Shown here: piece by piece, positions 35,758 through 47,070 of the stretch | How the letters are laid out: the number at the start of each line of letters is the position of its first letter | Numbering within the stretch: the first letter of the stretch is position 1 | Assembly (NCBI GenBank): GCA_900660155.1 | Contig: CABFPE010000035.1 | Span: 42,463-106,462, forward strand | Origin: Hofstenia miamia | Taxonomy: Eukaryota; Xenacoelomorpha; Acoela; Hofsteniidae | Length of the DNA stretch: 64,000 bases | Direction of reading: 5' to 3' | Program-made: the position numbers and the translations under genes | The notes under the pieces: generated by a model | What the model saw: only the letters and a program-made list of their open reading frames with translations | Told to the model about the DNA's origin: nothing | Database searches by the model: none

Positions 35758-36362
35758 GTTTATATAGTTGTAAGCAATCAAAAAAATTATTCTAAATACT
35801 AAAATTAGTCACAAAAAGTTTACTCCGAAAAAAATCCAATGAATAATATCTCGGATTTTTAATAATTTCAAATTTTTGTCACATTAGAAGCTAATTGTTT
35901 AAGTTCAAATCCCAATATTTTCTAATATTTTGATATAGTATTCCTAAATTTGTCAACAATATACCTTTATTGGAATTTAGCACATCTAAAAGTAAAGAAA
36001 CTGATCAACAGGAAATTTTTGGTGACAGCATATACAAGCATGTAACTTTACAAGAACTCTCAAATTTAAAATAGCAAAATAAATACCCGTGAAAATAGGT
36101 AGAAAAATGGAATCTTTAAATTGGATTTTTTCTGTTTTGGCACCAGACTCAAAACAAAACTCGCATACAAAATCTTGGGTGAGGAACACACTCATGGTCA
36201 TTCAGCAAATATCGCGGATGTCTTCACCACCTTCGAATGAAAGCTTTTAAACCTAAAAATACTTAATCTGAAAACTTAATAAAGTAAAAGTATATAATCC
36301 TTCAATAATAAACAATTTTAATTTAGCATTAATATTTTATAAAAGAAATTGAATTGTGAAAT
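35758..36362. other. AT-rich sequence up to the gap
   Basis: No gene recognised. A 71-codon minus frame at 35986-36201 has no domain signature. Confidence 0.5.
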
Positions 36363-37362
36363 NNNNNNNNNNNNNNNNNNNNNNNNNNNNNNNNNNNNNN
36401 NNNNNNNNNNNNNNNNNNNNNNNNNNNNNNNNNNNNNNNNNNNNNNNNNNNNNNNNNNNNNNNNNNNNNNNNNNNNNNNNNNNNNNNNNNNNNNNNNNNN
36501 NNNNNNNNNNNNNNNNNNNNNNNNNNNNNNNNNNNNNNNNNNNNNNNNNNNNNNNNNNNNNNNNNNNNNNNNNNNNNNNNNNNNNNNNNNNNNNNNNNNN
36601 NNNNNNNNNNNNNNNNNNNNNNNNNNNNNNNNNNNNNNNNNNNNNNNNNNNNNNNNNNNNNNNNNNNNNNNNNNNNNNNNNNNNNNNNNNNNNNNNNNNN
36701 NNNNNNNNNNNNNNNNNNNNNNNNNNNNNNNNNNNNNNNNNNNNNNNNNNNNNNNNNNNNNNNNNNNNNNNNNNNNNNNNNNNNNNNNNNNNNNNNNNNN
36801 NNNNNNNNNNNNNNNNNNNNNNNNNNNNNNNNNNNNNNNNNNNNNNNNNNNNNNNNNNNNNNNNNNNNNNNNNNNNNNNNNNNNNNNNNNNNNNNNNNNN
36901 NNNNNNNNNNNNNNNNNNNNNNNNNNNNNNNNNNNNNNNNNNNNNNNNNNNNNNNNNNNNNNNNNNNNNNNNNNNNNNNNNNNNNNNNNNNNNNNNNNNN
37001 NNNNNNNNNNNNNNNNNNNNNNNNNNNNNNNNNNNNNNNNNNNNNNNNNNNNNNNNNNNNNNNNNNNNNNNNNNNNNNNNNNNNNNNNNNNNNNNNNNNN
37101 NNNNNNNNNNNNNNNNNNNNNNNNNNNNNNNNNNNNNNNNNNNNNNNNNNNNNNNNNNNNNNNNNNNNNNNNNNNNNNNNNNNNNNNNNNNNNNNNNNNN
37201 NNNNNNNNNNNNNNNNNNNNNNNNNNNNNNNNNNNNNNNNNNNNNNNNNNNNNNNNNNNNNNNNNNNNNNNNNNNNNNNNNNNNNNNNNNNNNNNNNNNN
37301 NNNNNNNNNNNNNNNNNNNNNNNNNNNNNNNNNNNNNNNNNNNNNNNNNNNNNNNNNNNNNN
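36363..37362. other. assembly gap, exactly 1000 N
   Basis: A run of 1000 unknown bases, a round number typical of a gap of unknown size. The right flank begins inside the locus already seen at 22721, so the order of pieces around the gap is doubtful. Confidence 0.98.
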
Positions 37363-37859
37363 TATTTATGCTGTGTGACGCCATTATCTTTCCTTGATTT
37401 GTCATAAGTAGCTGCTAATGTTTTTATAAAATGTTGCAAAAAATCCAAAAAATGTTGCAGATAAACTTTGAAAAATTTGCCAAGAAGTTGCCAAAAAATT
37501 TTGGCAAAAAATTCAAACAATTTTTCTGGAGACATGACACTTGTGTAATCAATGATTACGTAATATTAAGCCTGATTTTGTTGCGATGAACGTCTTTGTG
37601 GAGTTTGTTTCAATCATTTAGTTATATAGATGTGACCCGGTCACTCAATTATCCCAGAGACTTTAAGGATAAATTGATCTGGTGACCCGGCTGACCATTA
37701 ATGTATTTTATCGAAAGCATCCGTTTTTACTTAAATAGCAATATTAGCAGCAGCAGCGTAGCTCTACTTGATCTTAGTAAGGCTTTTGATAGCTTGGATC
37801 ACAATATTTTAGAAATAAAGCTACAGAGTTATGGATTTGACAAGGATTCCCGAACACTA
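37363..37859 (+). mobile_element. duplicate of LINE copy A start and flank
   Basis: Matches 22721-23218. From about 37703 it encodes RT residues FIESIRFYLNSNISSSSVAL and then LDLSKAFDSLDHNILEIKLQ, here in one continuous frame, whereas copy A has an extra CA near 23105 that shifts it. It ends at the single N at 37860. Likely the other haplotype of the 23 kb insertion. Confidence 0.82.
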
Positions 37860-37860
37860 N

Positions 37861-38740
37861 ATGATATTCTTTTGAAATGGAAAATTTATTTAACTTAATG
37901 TTTAACCCATATTGAAACTGAAGCTGCTTTAGTAGTAAAAACACATGTTATTGCACTAAGCAGATGGTAAGAATCTCCCTACACTAGGGTGTTACTTATA
38001 TGTAGCTGCAGTCCTTAAGGGAGTACATTACTTGTTGCCAAAAAATGAATGGCAACAAACTAGTATCAATATAATTTCTTCGTAACATGTTTGTTAACAA
38101 ATGCCCTTTTTAACTTAATGATTCGTTTAATTACATTCACTTCCAAATTAGTGATCAGATTGATCAAACAGGAATGTCATGCTGGGATAGAAAAGACAAA
38201 AATTTAAGGAGCCATTAGCAATGTAGCTGAAACTTTATAATTTTATTAACTTACCATTATTACAAGATTAGTCTTGCAAAATAGAAATAAACTTTGAATT
38301 ATAGCAGTGTAGAAAAACAGATTTTCTTAGGTGGTACACATGTTTATCACCAAACCTCAGATTGTTAACTACTCAATTGATATTTTGTTTCAAGGTAAAA
38401 AAAAATAAATTATTTTGAATGTAAATTGTAGTTGTATACTACAATTTTTAAATATCACAAATATAATGAATTGCATTTCAAGAGTTTTTTGTTTTTAGTT
38501 ATCGTCGGAAATATCATATATACAAAATTCCAGAAATGTAGTAACCAATGCCACTTATTCTTTACAAATAGTCTACCTTGGTTGTCAAGTGAGTGTTTAT
38601 GTTTATTTGAAACATAATTTACTCATTATTAGTAATAATACGTAGTAGGATATAAGGTATATGCCACGTATTTATGTTGTGTGACGCCATTATCTTTCCT
38701 TGATTTGTCATAAGTAGCTGCTAACGTTTTTATAAAATGT
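37861..38740. repeat. duplicate of 21927-22792
   Basis: Near-identical to the upstream flank of LINE copy A but placed after it here, so the two pieces are in swapped order relative to the 22 kb locus. At 38741 the match ends abruptly and the CSL/CRE/CCAAT repeat begins. Confidence 0.85.
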
Positions 38741-39100
38741 GGGAAAGTAAAAACTAAAAAAAATGTAAGGTAATGTGGGAAATTAAAAAATGTAAGGTAA
38801 TGTGGGAAAGTAAAAAATGTAATTATGTGGGAAAGTAAAAAAGTAAAAAAATGCAAACTAAATTAGGCCACATAAATAACACAAAAACTAGTAAAAGTAC
38901 ATGCATGACGTCAGTAAAACACCCCCCGGCAATATCCACGACGTCTCAGGTCAAAGGCCACCCCTCTCAGCCAATCAGAAAAAAGTGGGACAGACTTCAC
39001 TCCACCTCTTGACCAATCAGAAAAAAGTGGGATGAAATGGACTCCACCTCTTGACCAATCAGAAAAAAGTGGCACGAACTTCACTCGCTTATATACTACT
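38738..39100 (+). promoter_or_regulatory. second copy of the CSL/CRE/CCAAT repeat
   Basis: Four TGTGGGAAA or TGTGGGAAAT motifs (38738, 38774, 38801, 38826), then ACACAAAAACTAGTAAAAGT shared with copy 1, TGACGTCA at 38906-38913, the shared GACGTCTCAGGTCAAAGGCC block, and three CCAATCAG boxes at 38971, 39013 and 39055 (exact 42-bp period). It ends in a TATA-like CGCTTATATACTACT. The left inverted arm of copy 1 is missing. Compared with copy 1 the motif arrays differ in number and spacing but the motif cores are kept. Confidence 0.6.
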
Positions 39101-40424
39101 TATTATACACATTCCACTTATAATAATGGTAAATTTCACTATTAAATTTGTCTATTGTATTAGTTTATCATTGTCAATGTTGATGCGAGTTCATATATTA
39201 TCGTCAACCACTGTAATCATTTCCCATGCACTGATAATTTTCGACAAGTCTTGTTCATCTGAGATGGAATTGATAATAACACAATGCCCAACAAAATATA
39301 TCTAAGTGTGGTATAAGGGATATGCATTTACAAAATTAAATGGAGAATAATTACACCACGTGCATATTCAAATAATAATCAAGATTTTTTATAGACACTC
39401 TCTTTTGACATATTAAATATCAAATTAACACGGTATTATTGTAAGCCAGAGAAATTGATATTAACAAGTATAAAGGATAATATGTTCCGTGATTGATTTA
39501 ATTGCCTCCTATGGTTAACATTGGTGTAATTCTGCTTTCATTTTGAGCGAGTAATTAATGGAGATTGTTTTATATGATGGGAACAATTCTTCTTATGCCA
39601 ATAGAAAAACAACACAATAAATGTTTTAAACCAATTCATCAGTGATGGCGAACTTTTTGTATAGTCGGTGAGAATACTAAATAACATTTAAAATCAGAAT
39701 CACATTAGTTTGTATCACCTCATTTTTGAGCGAGTAATTAATGGAGATTGTTTTATATGATGGGAACAATTCTTCTTATACCAATAGAAAAACAACAGAA
39801 TAAATGTTTTAAACCAAATCATCAGTGATGGCGAACTTTCTGTATAGTCAGCAAAACTAAATAAACCTTAGCAAAAAATATATAATTAATTTCTTCTACT
39901 CTATTTATTGTATGAGATTTGTTAGTGTCAAAGAGGCATTCTTTCATCAGTTGATGATGGAAAACTTTTTTTCTTTTTTAAACACCTGGCTTTCTAAATA
40001 AACCTCTAAAAAAATTTAATAAATTTCAAATATACCATTTTAAAATAAATTACACGTAGAGGGAGCACTGGAGAAAACAGGTTTTTTTTCAGTTGATAGA
40101 GAATCATTCATCAGAGTGTGGAAACTAAATTATATACAAATAATCATTCAAATTAAATGTAGAATCATGCCAATCCACTGTGAGTGTGTTACTTAGAGAA
40201 AACTGTTACTTTTCTTAGATTAACCATTAAGCAGAGTTGACACTTTTCCAATTTCTCTCCTTTATAATAAGTGTGTGGTTTATTAAACTAATTTAATATA
40301 CAAGAGCCTTTTTAGCTACTTAATTCACTTCAACTTATTTAGATAAAGCAGAGATACTGGAAGACAGGATCAACACTCAAGAGTAGACGTGCATATCCAG
40401 GAACACATCTGCCAGCCGCATCTN
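39101..40424. other. non-coding sequence with a local duplication
   Basis: Apart from the duplication at 39541-39849, nothing is recognised. It ends at a single N (40424) that abuts the 3' half of a LINE, probably a contig junction. Confidence 0.6.
39541..39849. repeat. 126-bp direct repeat, 183-bp period
   Basis: 39541-39666 and 39724-39849 are nearly identical and separated by 57 bp. Only a few substitutions are seen. The period is close to that of the 179-bp duplication at 35399. Confidence 0.82.
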
Positions 40425-41260
40425 ACATATTTGGGAGTGGTCATCGACAGCAACCTATATTTAGGAGAGTTCATGAATGGTAAGATCAAAATAATGGCAG
40501 CTGCATTAGGTTACCTAAAACAAGTTAGAAATGTCACCCAAGATAAATCAGCAATCTATGCATTTGTGGTTAGCAATTATACATACGCTTGTATCCTTTT
40601 GAATAATTTAAGTATGTGTAATAAGGAGAGAATAAATAGGCTTTTTAACTGGTCTATTAGTATAATGTACAGAATCAATAGACAACAGACAGGTGCAAAG
40701 CTGCAATCATTAGCCATTTTATCTCCAGAATTTAACATAAAGTATCACAGTTTAGTAAACATAAATAACATATCTGAAGGAAATAGCTTCCTGTAGGAAT
40801 TCATCAAATACAATAGAAGAGCGAACACGTGTATTAACAAGGTACAAACTAAGAACAAATTCTGGAAATATTCATTTACTACTACCACTTGCTCTATGTG
40901 GAATAAGCTCCCAATCAACATCCGCAAAGCAAAAAATTTAAACTTATTTAAAAAGCTACTCAAGCATAATCTACTTAGCAAACAAAAGATATTTAATGTA
41001 TGGCGAAATTTCTAGCTGTATTCTTGTTCTTATTCTTTTTATTGTAAATATCATGTGTATAATTGTGCATTTTTAACCTATTTTTATTTTGTAGCTTAAT
41101 TTATTTTTAAGTGTCCTGCTTGTTGTATGTATTGTCAATTTGTAAATATGTCTATATGTATATTGTAAATATTGTATATATATCTTTGCAAATTTGTAAA
41201 TATGTGCAGCAGGTGCGGATAGCAGGTAAACTAATAAAGTTATTGACGAATAATTATCAC
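40425..41260 (+). mobile_element. 3' half of the same LINE family (copy B)
   Basis: Matches 23866-24680 at high identity: YLGVVIDSNLYLGEFMNGKI, the CILLNNL and RINRQQTGAK blocks, and MWNKLPINIRKAKNLNLFKK. It is more complete than copy A in one place (LQSLAILSPEFNIKYHSLV, absent from copy A). A TAG interrupts the frame at 40794-40796. The 3' end is AACTAATAAAGTTATTGACG, near 41240-41257. It starts abruptly at the N at 40424. Confidence 0.82.
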
Positions 41261-41580
41261 TGTTATTATTATTTTTATTATAATTATTATTAATAGACAG
41301 TGCATACTTATACTTAACGATAATAACACATTACATTCATTCGGAAATTTAGTATATCACTAGAAAACCACGCATACGCATCACACACATATTTATATAA
41401 TATGTTTATTATTATTTTGTAAATACATGTAGCTGCTAGTTTGTAGTTTTGTATTTGCTCTTTAGAGCAATAAGTTTGCTTTGCCTCTTGTTGTAACACC
41501 TTAAAGGTGTGTTTACAGCTTATAAATGAAATATAATACTTCACAATCGAGCACTCAACTAGGACAAATATATTTGTTCA

Positions 41581-42118
41581 GCCATGGCATTATTGAACCT
41601 TAGCAATCCTTTTGACAGTCTGAACTTTGAATTATTGATAAAAAACATAAAATCGATTGGGTTTACAAATAAAAGTTCTTTACTAATTATAAGTTTTTTA
41701 AAAATCCAGAAACAACGGGTGAAGATTGATAAGACATTGGCTAGTTGTATCACAAAAAACAACTGGGTACCACAGGGAATAGTACTTTGCCCTATATTGC
41801 TTGCCATATACTGTATATACATTTAAATGGCATTTCTTGCTATACTAAGAATAGCAGTATTTACCAATATGCAGTGACACCTGCTTAATAAATTATCAGT
41901 TGCAGCTTATCATATTGTTGTGAAAAACTTAAAAGAAAACTCTAGAGCTTTAAGAAATTATTTTTGTATGAATATGCTCATGCTAAATCTAGGAAAAACA
42001 CAATTCATTATCTTTTCGCATGAATCAGCAAAATTAATCAGTAATAAGTTGAAATTAAACAGGATTTCAACAAATTGACCAGATAGAAGAAGATAGTTAC
42101 CTAGGCGTACATATTCAT
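41581..42118 (+). mobile_element. degenerate LINE reverse transcriptase fragment
   Basis: The plus strand reads ALLNLSNPFDSLNFELLIKN (41584), KQRVKIDKTLASCITKNN and VPQGIVLCPILLAIY (about 41768). After frame breaks it gives NLGKTQFIIFSHESAK (about 41988). The catalytic YADD is not readable. It belongs to the CR1/Jockey superfamily but is a different lineage from the LINE at 23 kb. It ends where a (TA)n tract starts. Confidence 0.75.
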
Positions 42119-42122
42119 AAAA

Positions 42123-42150
42123 AACATATATATATATATATATATATATA
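42123..42150. repeat. (TA)n microsatellite between two LINEs
   Basis: The AT run separates a plus-strand LINE on the left from a minus-strand LINE on the right, so their 3' parts converge on it. Confidence 0.8.
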
Positions 42151-44607
42151 TCTAATCATGCCTTTATGTGAATAAATAACTTACAAAAATATTAAATAAA
42201 TTTACGAAATATTTCAAAATTTTACAATGAAAACAGTTCCTTTAAAGGACTTACCTCCTTTAATTCTTTTTTATTTGCTCTATGTACTAAAATAAACCAC
42301 AGTTTGTGATAAGATAAACCAATGTATTGAGGTCCAAAATTTGAAAAGTTCTACAATTCGAAAATGTTTCACATGGGAATAAAAATGTGATAAATGTTCA
42401 TCTTGTTGGCAGAGGCATATAATTGTGAATATGTTCTGTTTTTTCGATAAAAATCATAGGCGATCATCAAATTGTCAATAACGTTTAAAATAATTACTTC
42501 CCAATGGCGTTTTACCGATTTAAAGTAGCTACAAAATAATTTATCTGAGACTTATTAATTAATGATCTTAAATCGTTTAAATCAGTTATTCTATTCGAAT
42601 ATCTACGATTCCATAATTTAACTTAAATGTTTTAATTTCAGACCGTTTACAATGAAGTTTTTCTAAGCATATATTGGGCATATTATATGTTTGCAGACTG
42701 AATTCTGTAGATAACTTAGTATTTGTTGTAATTTCAAAATATTCTTAATCCATATATTATGTAATTCTTTATCTGATTTGTATAATTTGGACGATACTAT
42801 AATTTGTTGTAATAAGAGCTCTTCTTGGTTTGATATAGATTTAAGACAATTTAAAAGAAATTTTACAGTATGGTTTTATGATTGATATCTAATGGTGAAC
42901 AATGAGTAATTATTTCTAAAGCATGTCTTTTAAGTTTCCATTTTGCACCAATTGCTGTTTTCATTATTTTATATTGGAATTTACTGAATTGCTTAGTACA
43001 TTTAGGTAACCAGATTAAGCTAGCATAGTTATAGATTGGAGCTACTATCGTCTCAAATAAGTTCATAATTATATTAGGTTGCAGTACCCCTTTACAAAAG
43101 CCCAGACACTTCTAACATGAATTTCTACATTGTCAGCATGCAACTTAAATGTCAATTTTGAATTAAGCCATATACCAAGAATTTTCGCAGATCATGAATA
43201 TTTACAAATTTCTGAATTGATTTTAATGATAACTATTTCATCTAATTCTTTAGAAATTTCATTAATAGGTGCAATTTCTGTTTTGATGCATTAATTTTTA
43301 ATCTCCATTTTTTGCAACATGCATAATTTTTTTTACAATCAAGCCTGTAGTCTTTGATATGCTAAATGTATATTNTATATATTTCTAATCATGCCTTTAT
43401 GTGAATAAATAACTTACAAAAATATTAAATAAATTTACGAAATATTTCAAAATTTTACAATGAAAACAGTTCCTTTAAAGGACTTACCTCCTTTAATTCT
43501 TTTTTATTTGCTCTATGTACTAAAATAAACCACAGTTTGTGATAAGATAAACCAATGTATTGAGGTCCAAAATTTGAAAAGTTCTACAATTCGAAAATGT
43601 TTCACATGGGAATAAAAATGTGATAAATGTTCATCTTGTTGGCAGAGGCATATAATTGTGAATATGTTCTGTTTTTTCGATAAAAATCATAGGCGATCAT
43701 CAAATTGTCAATAACGTTTAAAATAATTACTTCCCAATGGCGTTTTACCGATTTAAAGTAGCTACAAAATAATTTATCTGAGACTTATTAATTAATGATC
43801 TTAAATCGTTTAAATCAGTTATTCTATTCGAATATCTACGATTCCATAATTTAACTTAAATGTTTTAATTTCAGACCGTTTACAATGAAGTTTTTCTAAG
43901 CATATATTGGGCATATTATATGTTTGCAGACTGAATTCTGTAGATAACTTAGTATTTGTTGTAATTTCAAAATATTCTTAATCCATATATTATGTAATTC
44001 TTTATCTGATTTGTATAATTTGGACGATACTATAATTTGTTGTAATAAGAGCTCTTCTTGGTTTGATATAGATTTAAGACAATTTAAAAGAAATTTTACA
44101 GTATGGTTTTATGATTGATATCTAATGGTGAACAATGAGTAATTATTTCTAAAGCATGTCTTTTAAGTTTCCATTTTACACCAATTGCTGTTTTCATTAT
44201 TTTATATTGGAATTTACTGAATTGCTTAGTACATTTAGGTAACCAGATTAAGCTAGCATAGTTATAGATTGGAGCTACTATCGTCTCAAATAAGTTCATA
44301 ATTATATTAGGTTGCAGTACCCCTTTACAAAAGCCCAGACACTTCTAACATGAATTTCTACATTGTCAGCATGCAACTTAAATGTCAATTTTGAATTAAG
44401 CCATATACCAAGAATTTTCGCAGATCATGAATATTTACAAATTTCTGAATTGATTTTAATGATAACTATTTCATCTAATTCTTTAGAAATTTCATTAATA
44501 GGTGCAATTTCTGTTTTGATGCATTAATTTTTAATCTCCATTTTTTGCAACATGCATAATTTTTTTTACAATCAAGCCTGTAGTCTTTGATATGCTAAAT
44601 GTATATT
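42151..44607. repeat. 1.2-kb duplication joined by a single N
   Basis: 42151-43374 and 43384-44607 are the same sequence at an offset of 1233. One substitution was seen (Ala versus Val in the minus-strand frame). The join contains one N at 43375 and a short TA run. It is almost certainly an unmerged haplotype or contig overlap. Confidence 0.88.
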
Positions 44608-45740
44608 TAAAGTGGATTGTAAAATTGTATCATCATCGACATATTTCTGTGATTGAGAACATTGTTTATCAAAAATATTTTTGATGTATAAAATAAATAA
44701 TAACAGAGTTAAAACAGAACCCAATTTTCACGTTTTTTGTAACGCCATTGTAATCGTTTATATGTAGCTGTGCTTTTCTTGAGAATAGAAAGTTTTTTAT
44801 TACTACAAAAAAATTTCTATTAAACCCAAGTAACTTTAATTTGTATAATAAGCCCTTTAGCCACACTGTATCAAGTGATTTTTCAAAGTTTATTGTCATC
44901 AATACAGCACTCTTTTTCTCTAAAATTGGTGATTGGGCGGTTAATTTCAATCTATGTAGATATTTTGAAGTATTATGATGCTTACGAAAACCGTCTTGTG
45001 TATTATCTTTATTTAGAATATTCTTAAGGGCAAGTCTCATTCCGAAATTTTTTCAAATAACTTACTAGTATAATTGGTAAGAGTCAAAGGTCCATAGGAT
45101 GCAGGATCTGCATAACTGTTATATAGATGCAATTTTTTTTAGCATAAGAGGATGTATATCATACAAATAAAAACTTTTACTATTGGTACGGAAAACTTTT
45201 AACGATCCATTTATTTCATTTAGAGTGATGCAGTCATTTAAATTCTTCATATCATCCACTTCATATTCATATTTTTTTGCTAAATAAAGTAATACATTTT
45301 TCAATTTTTTAGATGTTTATGGTCAAATTTGTAGTTCTCTAAATGCTTTCAAGTGAAAAAAGTTTTGAAAGAGATTCTTTACTTTTCCTCATTATTCGTA
45401 TATAATTTGTTATCTTGTCTTAGAACACAAACATTGCGTTTTGATCAGCTATGCTTCAAAGTGTGTTCTTTATCTATTCCAAATTTCTGGTCCAGACTTA
45501 AAATTAAGCGATTCAGTTTTAATTTTAAACCAATTATTAGCAGCTATTGTAGTTCATCACTAAATTTTCGCCGATTATTTTCAAGGATTATTTTATTGTG
45601 TGGTGAAGATCGTAGTCAAATTACAATTCTTGATTTTCGAAGAATCTTAAACAGTTTTGTTAATTTATCATTCCAAAAGGTTTGCAATATTTTGAAATTT
45701 TCTTTTTTGAAATCATATTATTGCTCATTGTGACGATTAG
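42151..45740 (-). mobile_element. degenerate LINE, Jockey/CR1-like
   Basis: Read from 45740 downwards: a pre-RT part (TLNEINGSLKVF...YDIHPLMLKK, about 45220-45130), LTLTNYTSKLFEKISE (about 45080), then FRKHHNTSKYLHRLKL, INFEKSLDTVWLKGLLYKLK (about 44890-44830), FLFSRKAQLHIND, and much lower a C-terminal block (NLFETIVAPIYNYASLIWLP...ALEIITHCSPLDI, about 44290 and 43060). Frames are broken throughout and the YADD region is lost. The lower half is counted twice because of the duplication joined at 43375, so the true length is about 2.4 kb. Confidence 0.75.
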
Positions 45741-46561
45741 GCTCTTAATTAGGCCTTGATACGATTTCTTGCATATTTACTTGTTAGAAAGTGATCTCAA
45801 TGTCATCTACAATCAATAAGAGAACACTGTGATCACTATTCAATGCAGACAATTATTTTAAAGCCAACAATCGTAAATGGTAAGAATTTTACTGCAGTGT
45901 AATTATTTACTATAAATTTAAAGTTGATAATGCTGTATTGTTGAAATAGTCTACAGAAAACTTTGAAGTAATATATAGAAGATATTTAGTTTTATATGCA
46001 ATCATTTACATATCAGTTTTAAGTCGCCCAACGCTATAAGTTTATATTCAAGGGATGATTTTAATCAGGACGATTGCCTTTGGTACTTGATAATTTGTGA
46101 TTATTTAAAGGTACCAAGAGTAGGAACTCTACAGTGACTAGGAGTTCTAAATTTAGAGCTCTTTGACGAAGGATAATCTCAACAGTATCTCTTGCATTGT
46201 GCTTAAAGATTTTTAGGGAGGGAAGAATGTCATCACTAAAGAATGGTTTGTGGTCGTCAAGAAACGAAAACTTCCAAGTTAGTGAATGTAAAAGCTTTAT
46301 TAATGCAGCTAAAAATTTAGGAATGTATTCAGATGTACCATTGCAATATGCGCCTTGGTTTAATTGAAATAGCCAAATTTCAATTACTAACTGAGCTCTC
46401 CAAGCCCTTATGTGAATAACTAAAAGTTCCAGATCACAATTCAGCCATTGGATGCCATAATTGTCAGCTATGCCAAAACTCAGATGTTAGTTCATTACAT
46501 ATTTCGGGGAAGGAAAATATTATTAAAACAAATCTGTATATATTTATTTATTTGAATTTAT
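45741..46561. other. sequence upstream of the LINE relic
   Basis: No clear coding content. It may include the eroded 5' part of the minus-strand LINE. The (TA)n tract starts at its right edge. Confidence 0.4.
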
Positions 46562-46562
46562 G

Positions 46563-46599
<37 letters not shown>
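46562..46599. repeat. (TA)n microsatellite
   Basis: A nearly pure AT/TA run of about 38 bp, directly beside the dispersed repeat at 46605-46770. Confidence 0.85.
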
Positions 46600-46602
<3 letters not shown>

Positions 46603-46604
46603 TT

Positions 46605-46770
46605 TTTAAATATGCATATACTAGTAAATTAATATAGTGAAAGTCGATAGGTGCAGATTTTACAGCTAGATAACTAATGGATTATGTTTAGCCATTGCTT
46701 GTCATTATAATTTTTTGCAAATACTAGCTATATATTTACTTTTAATATTAGCACAATTTGAAATATTATC
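46605..46770 (+). repeat. dispersed repeat, inverted partner at 57640-57805
   Basis: Contains TTTTACAGCTAGATAACTAA and ATTAGCACAA. The reverse complement of 57640-57805 aligns along the full length at roughly 85% by eye. In both places the unit ends beside a (TA)n microsatellite, so the TA run may be part of the element. No coding capacity. Confidence 0.75.
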
Positions 46771-47070
46771 GAAAATATTCAACAGAAAATGGAAAGTAAC
46801 AGCTGATATTTAGTTTGTTGAAAATTGAAATTAATATTTTAAAAGGCTGCATCAAATGTGAACTGGCTTTGTCTCATTGCCATCTGCCCCGTGACCTCTG
46901 ACATGATATAACAGTAGTGCAGAGACGCTATTTTCTTATTATTTGTTAACTCATTTATGTAAATTAATATGTAGAGACGCCTAGATTATCTGGGGAAATA
47001 AAGATTCATTGAACCTCATTACTATTAAAAGAGTCAAAGCAAATTTATTGCTGTAAATAACAGTAAAATG
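46771..47070. other. possible LINE-like 3' end, otherwise empty
   Basis: At 46880-47010 the sequence is GC-richer and ends GGGGAAATAAAGATTCATTG, which resembles a retrotransposon 3' UTR end. There are no protein blocks to support it. Confidence 0.3.

Noticed and set aside
36318-37535. Long open frames of more than 340 codons
   Set aside because: They consist almost entirely of unknown bases from the 1000-N gap and are not genes.
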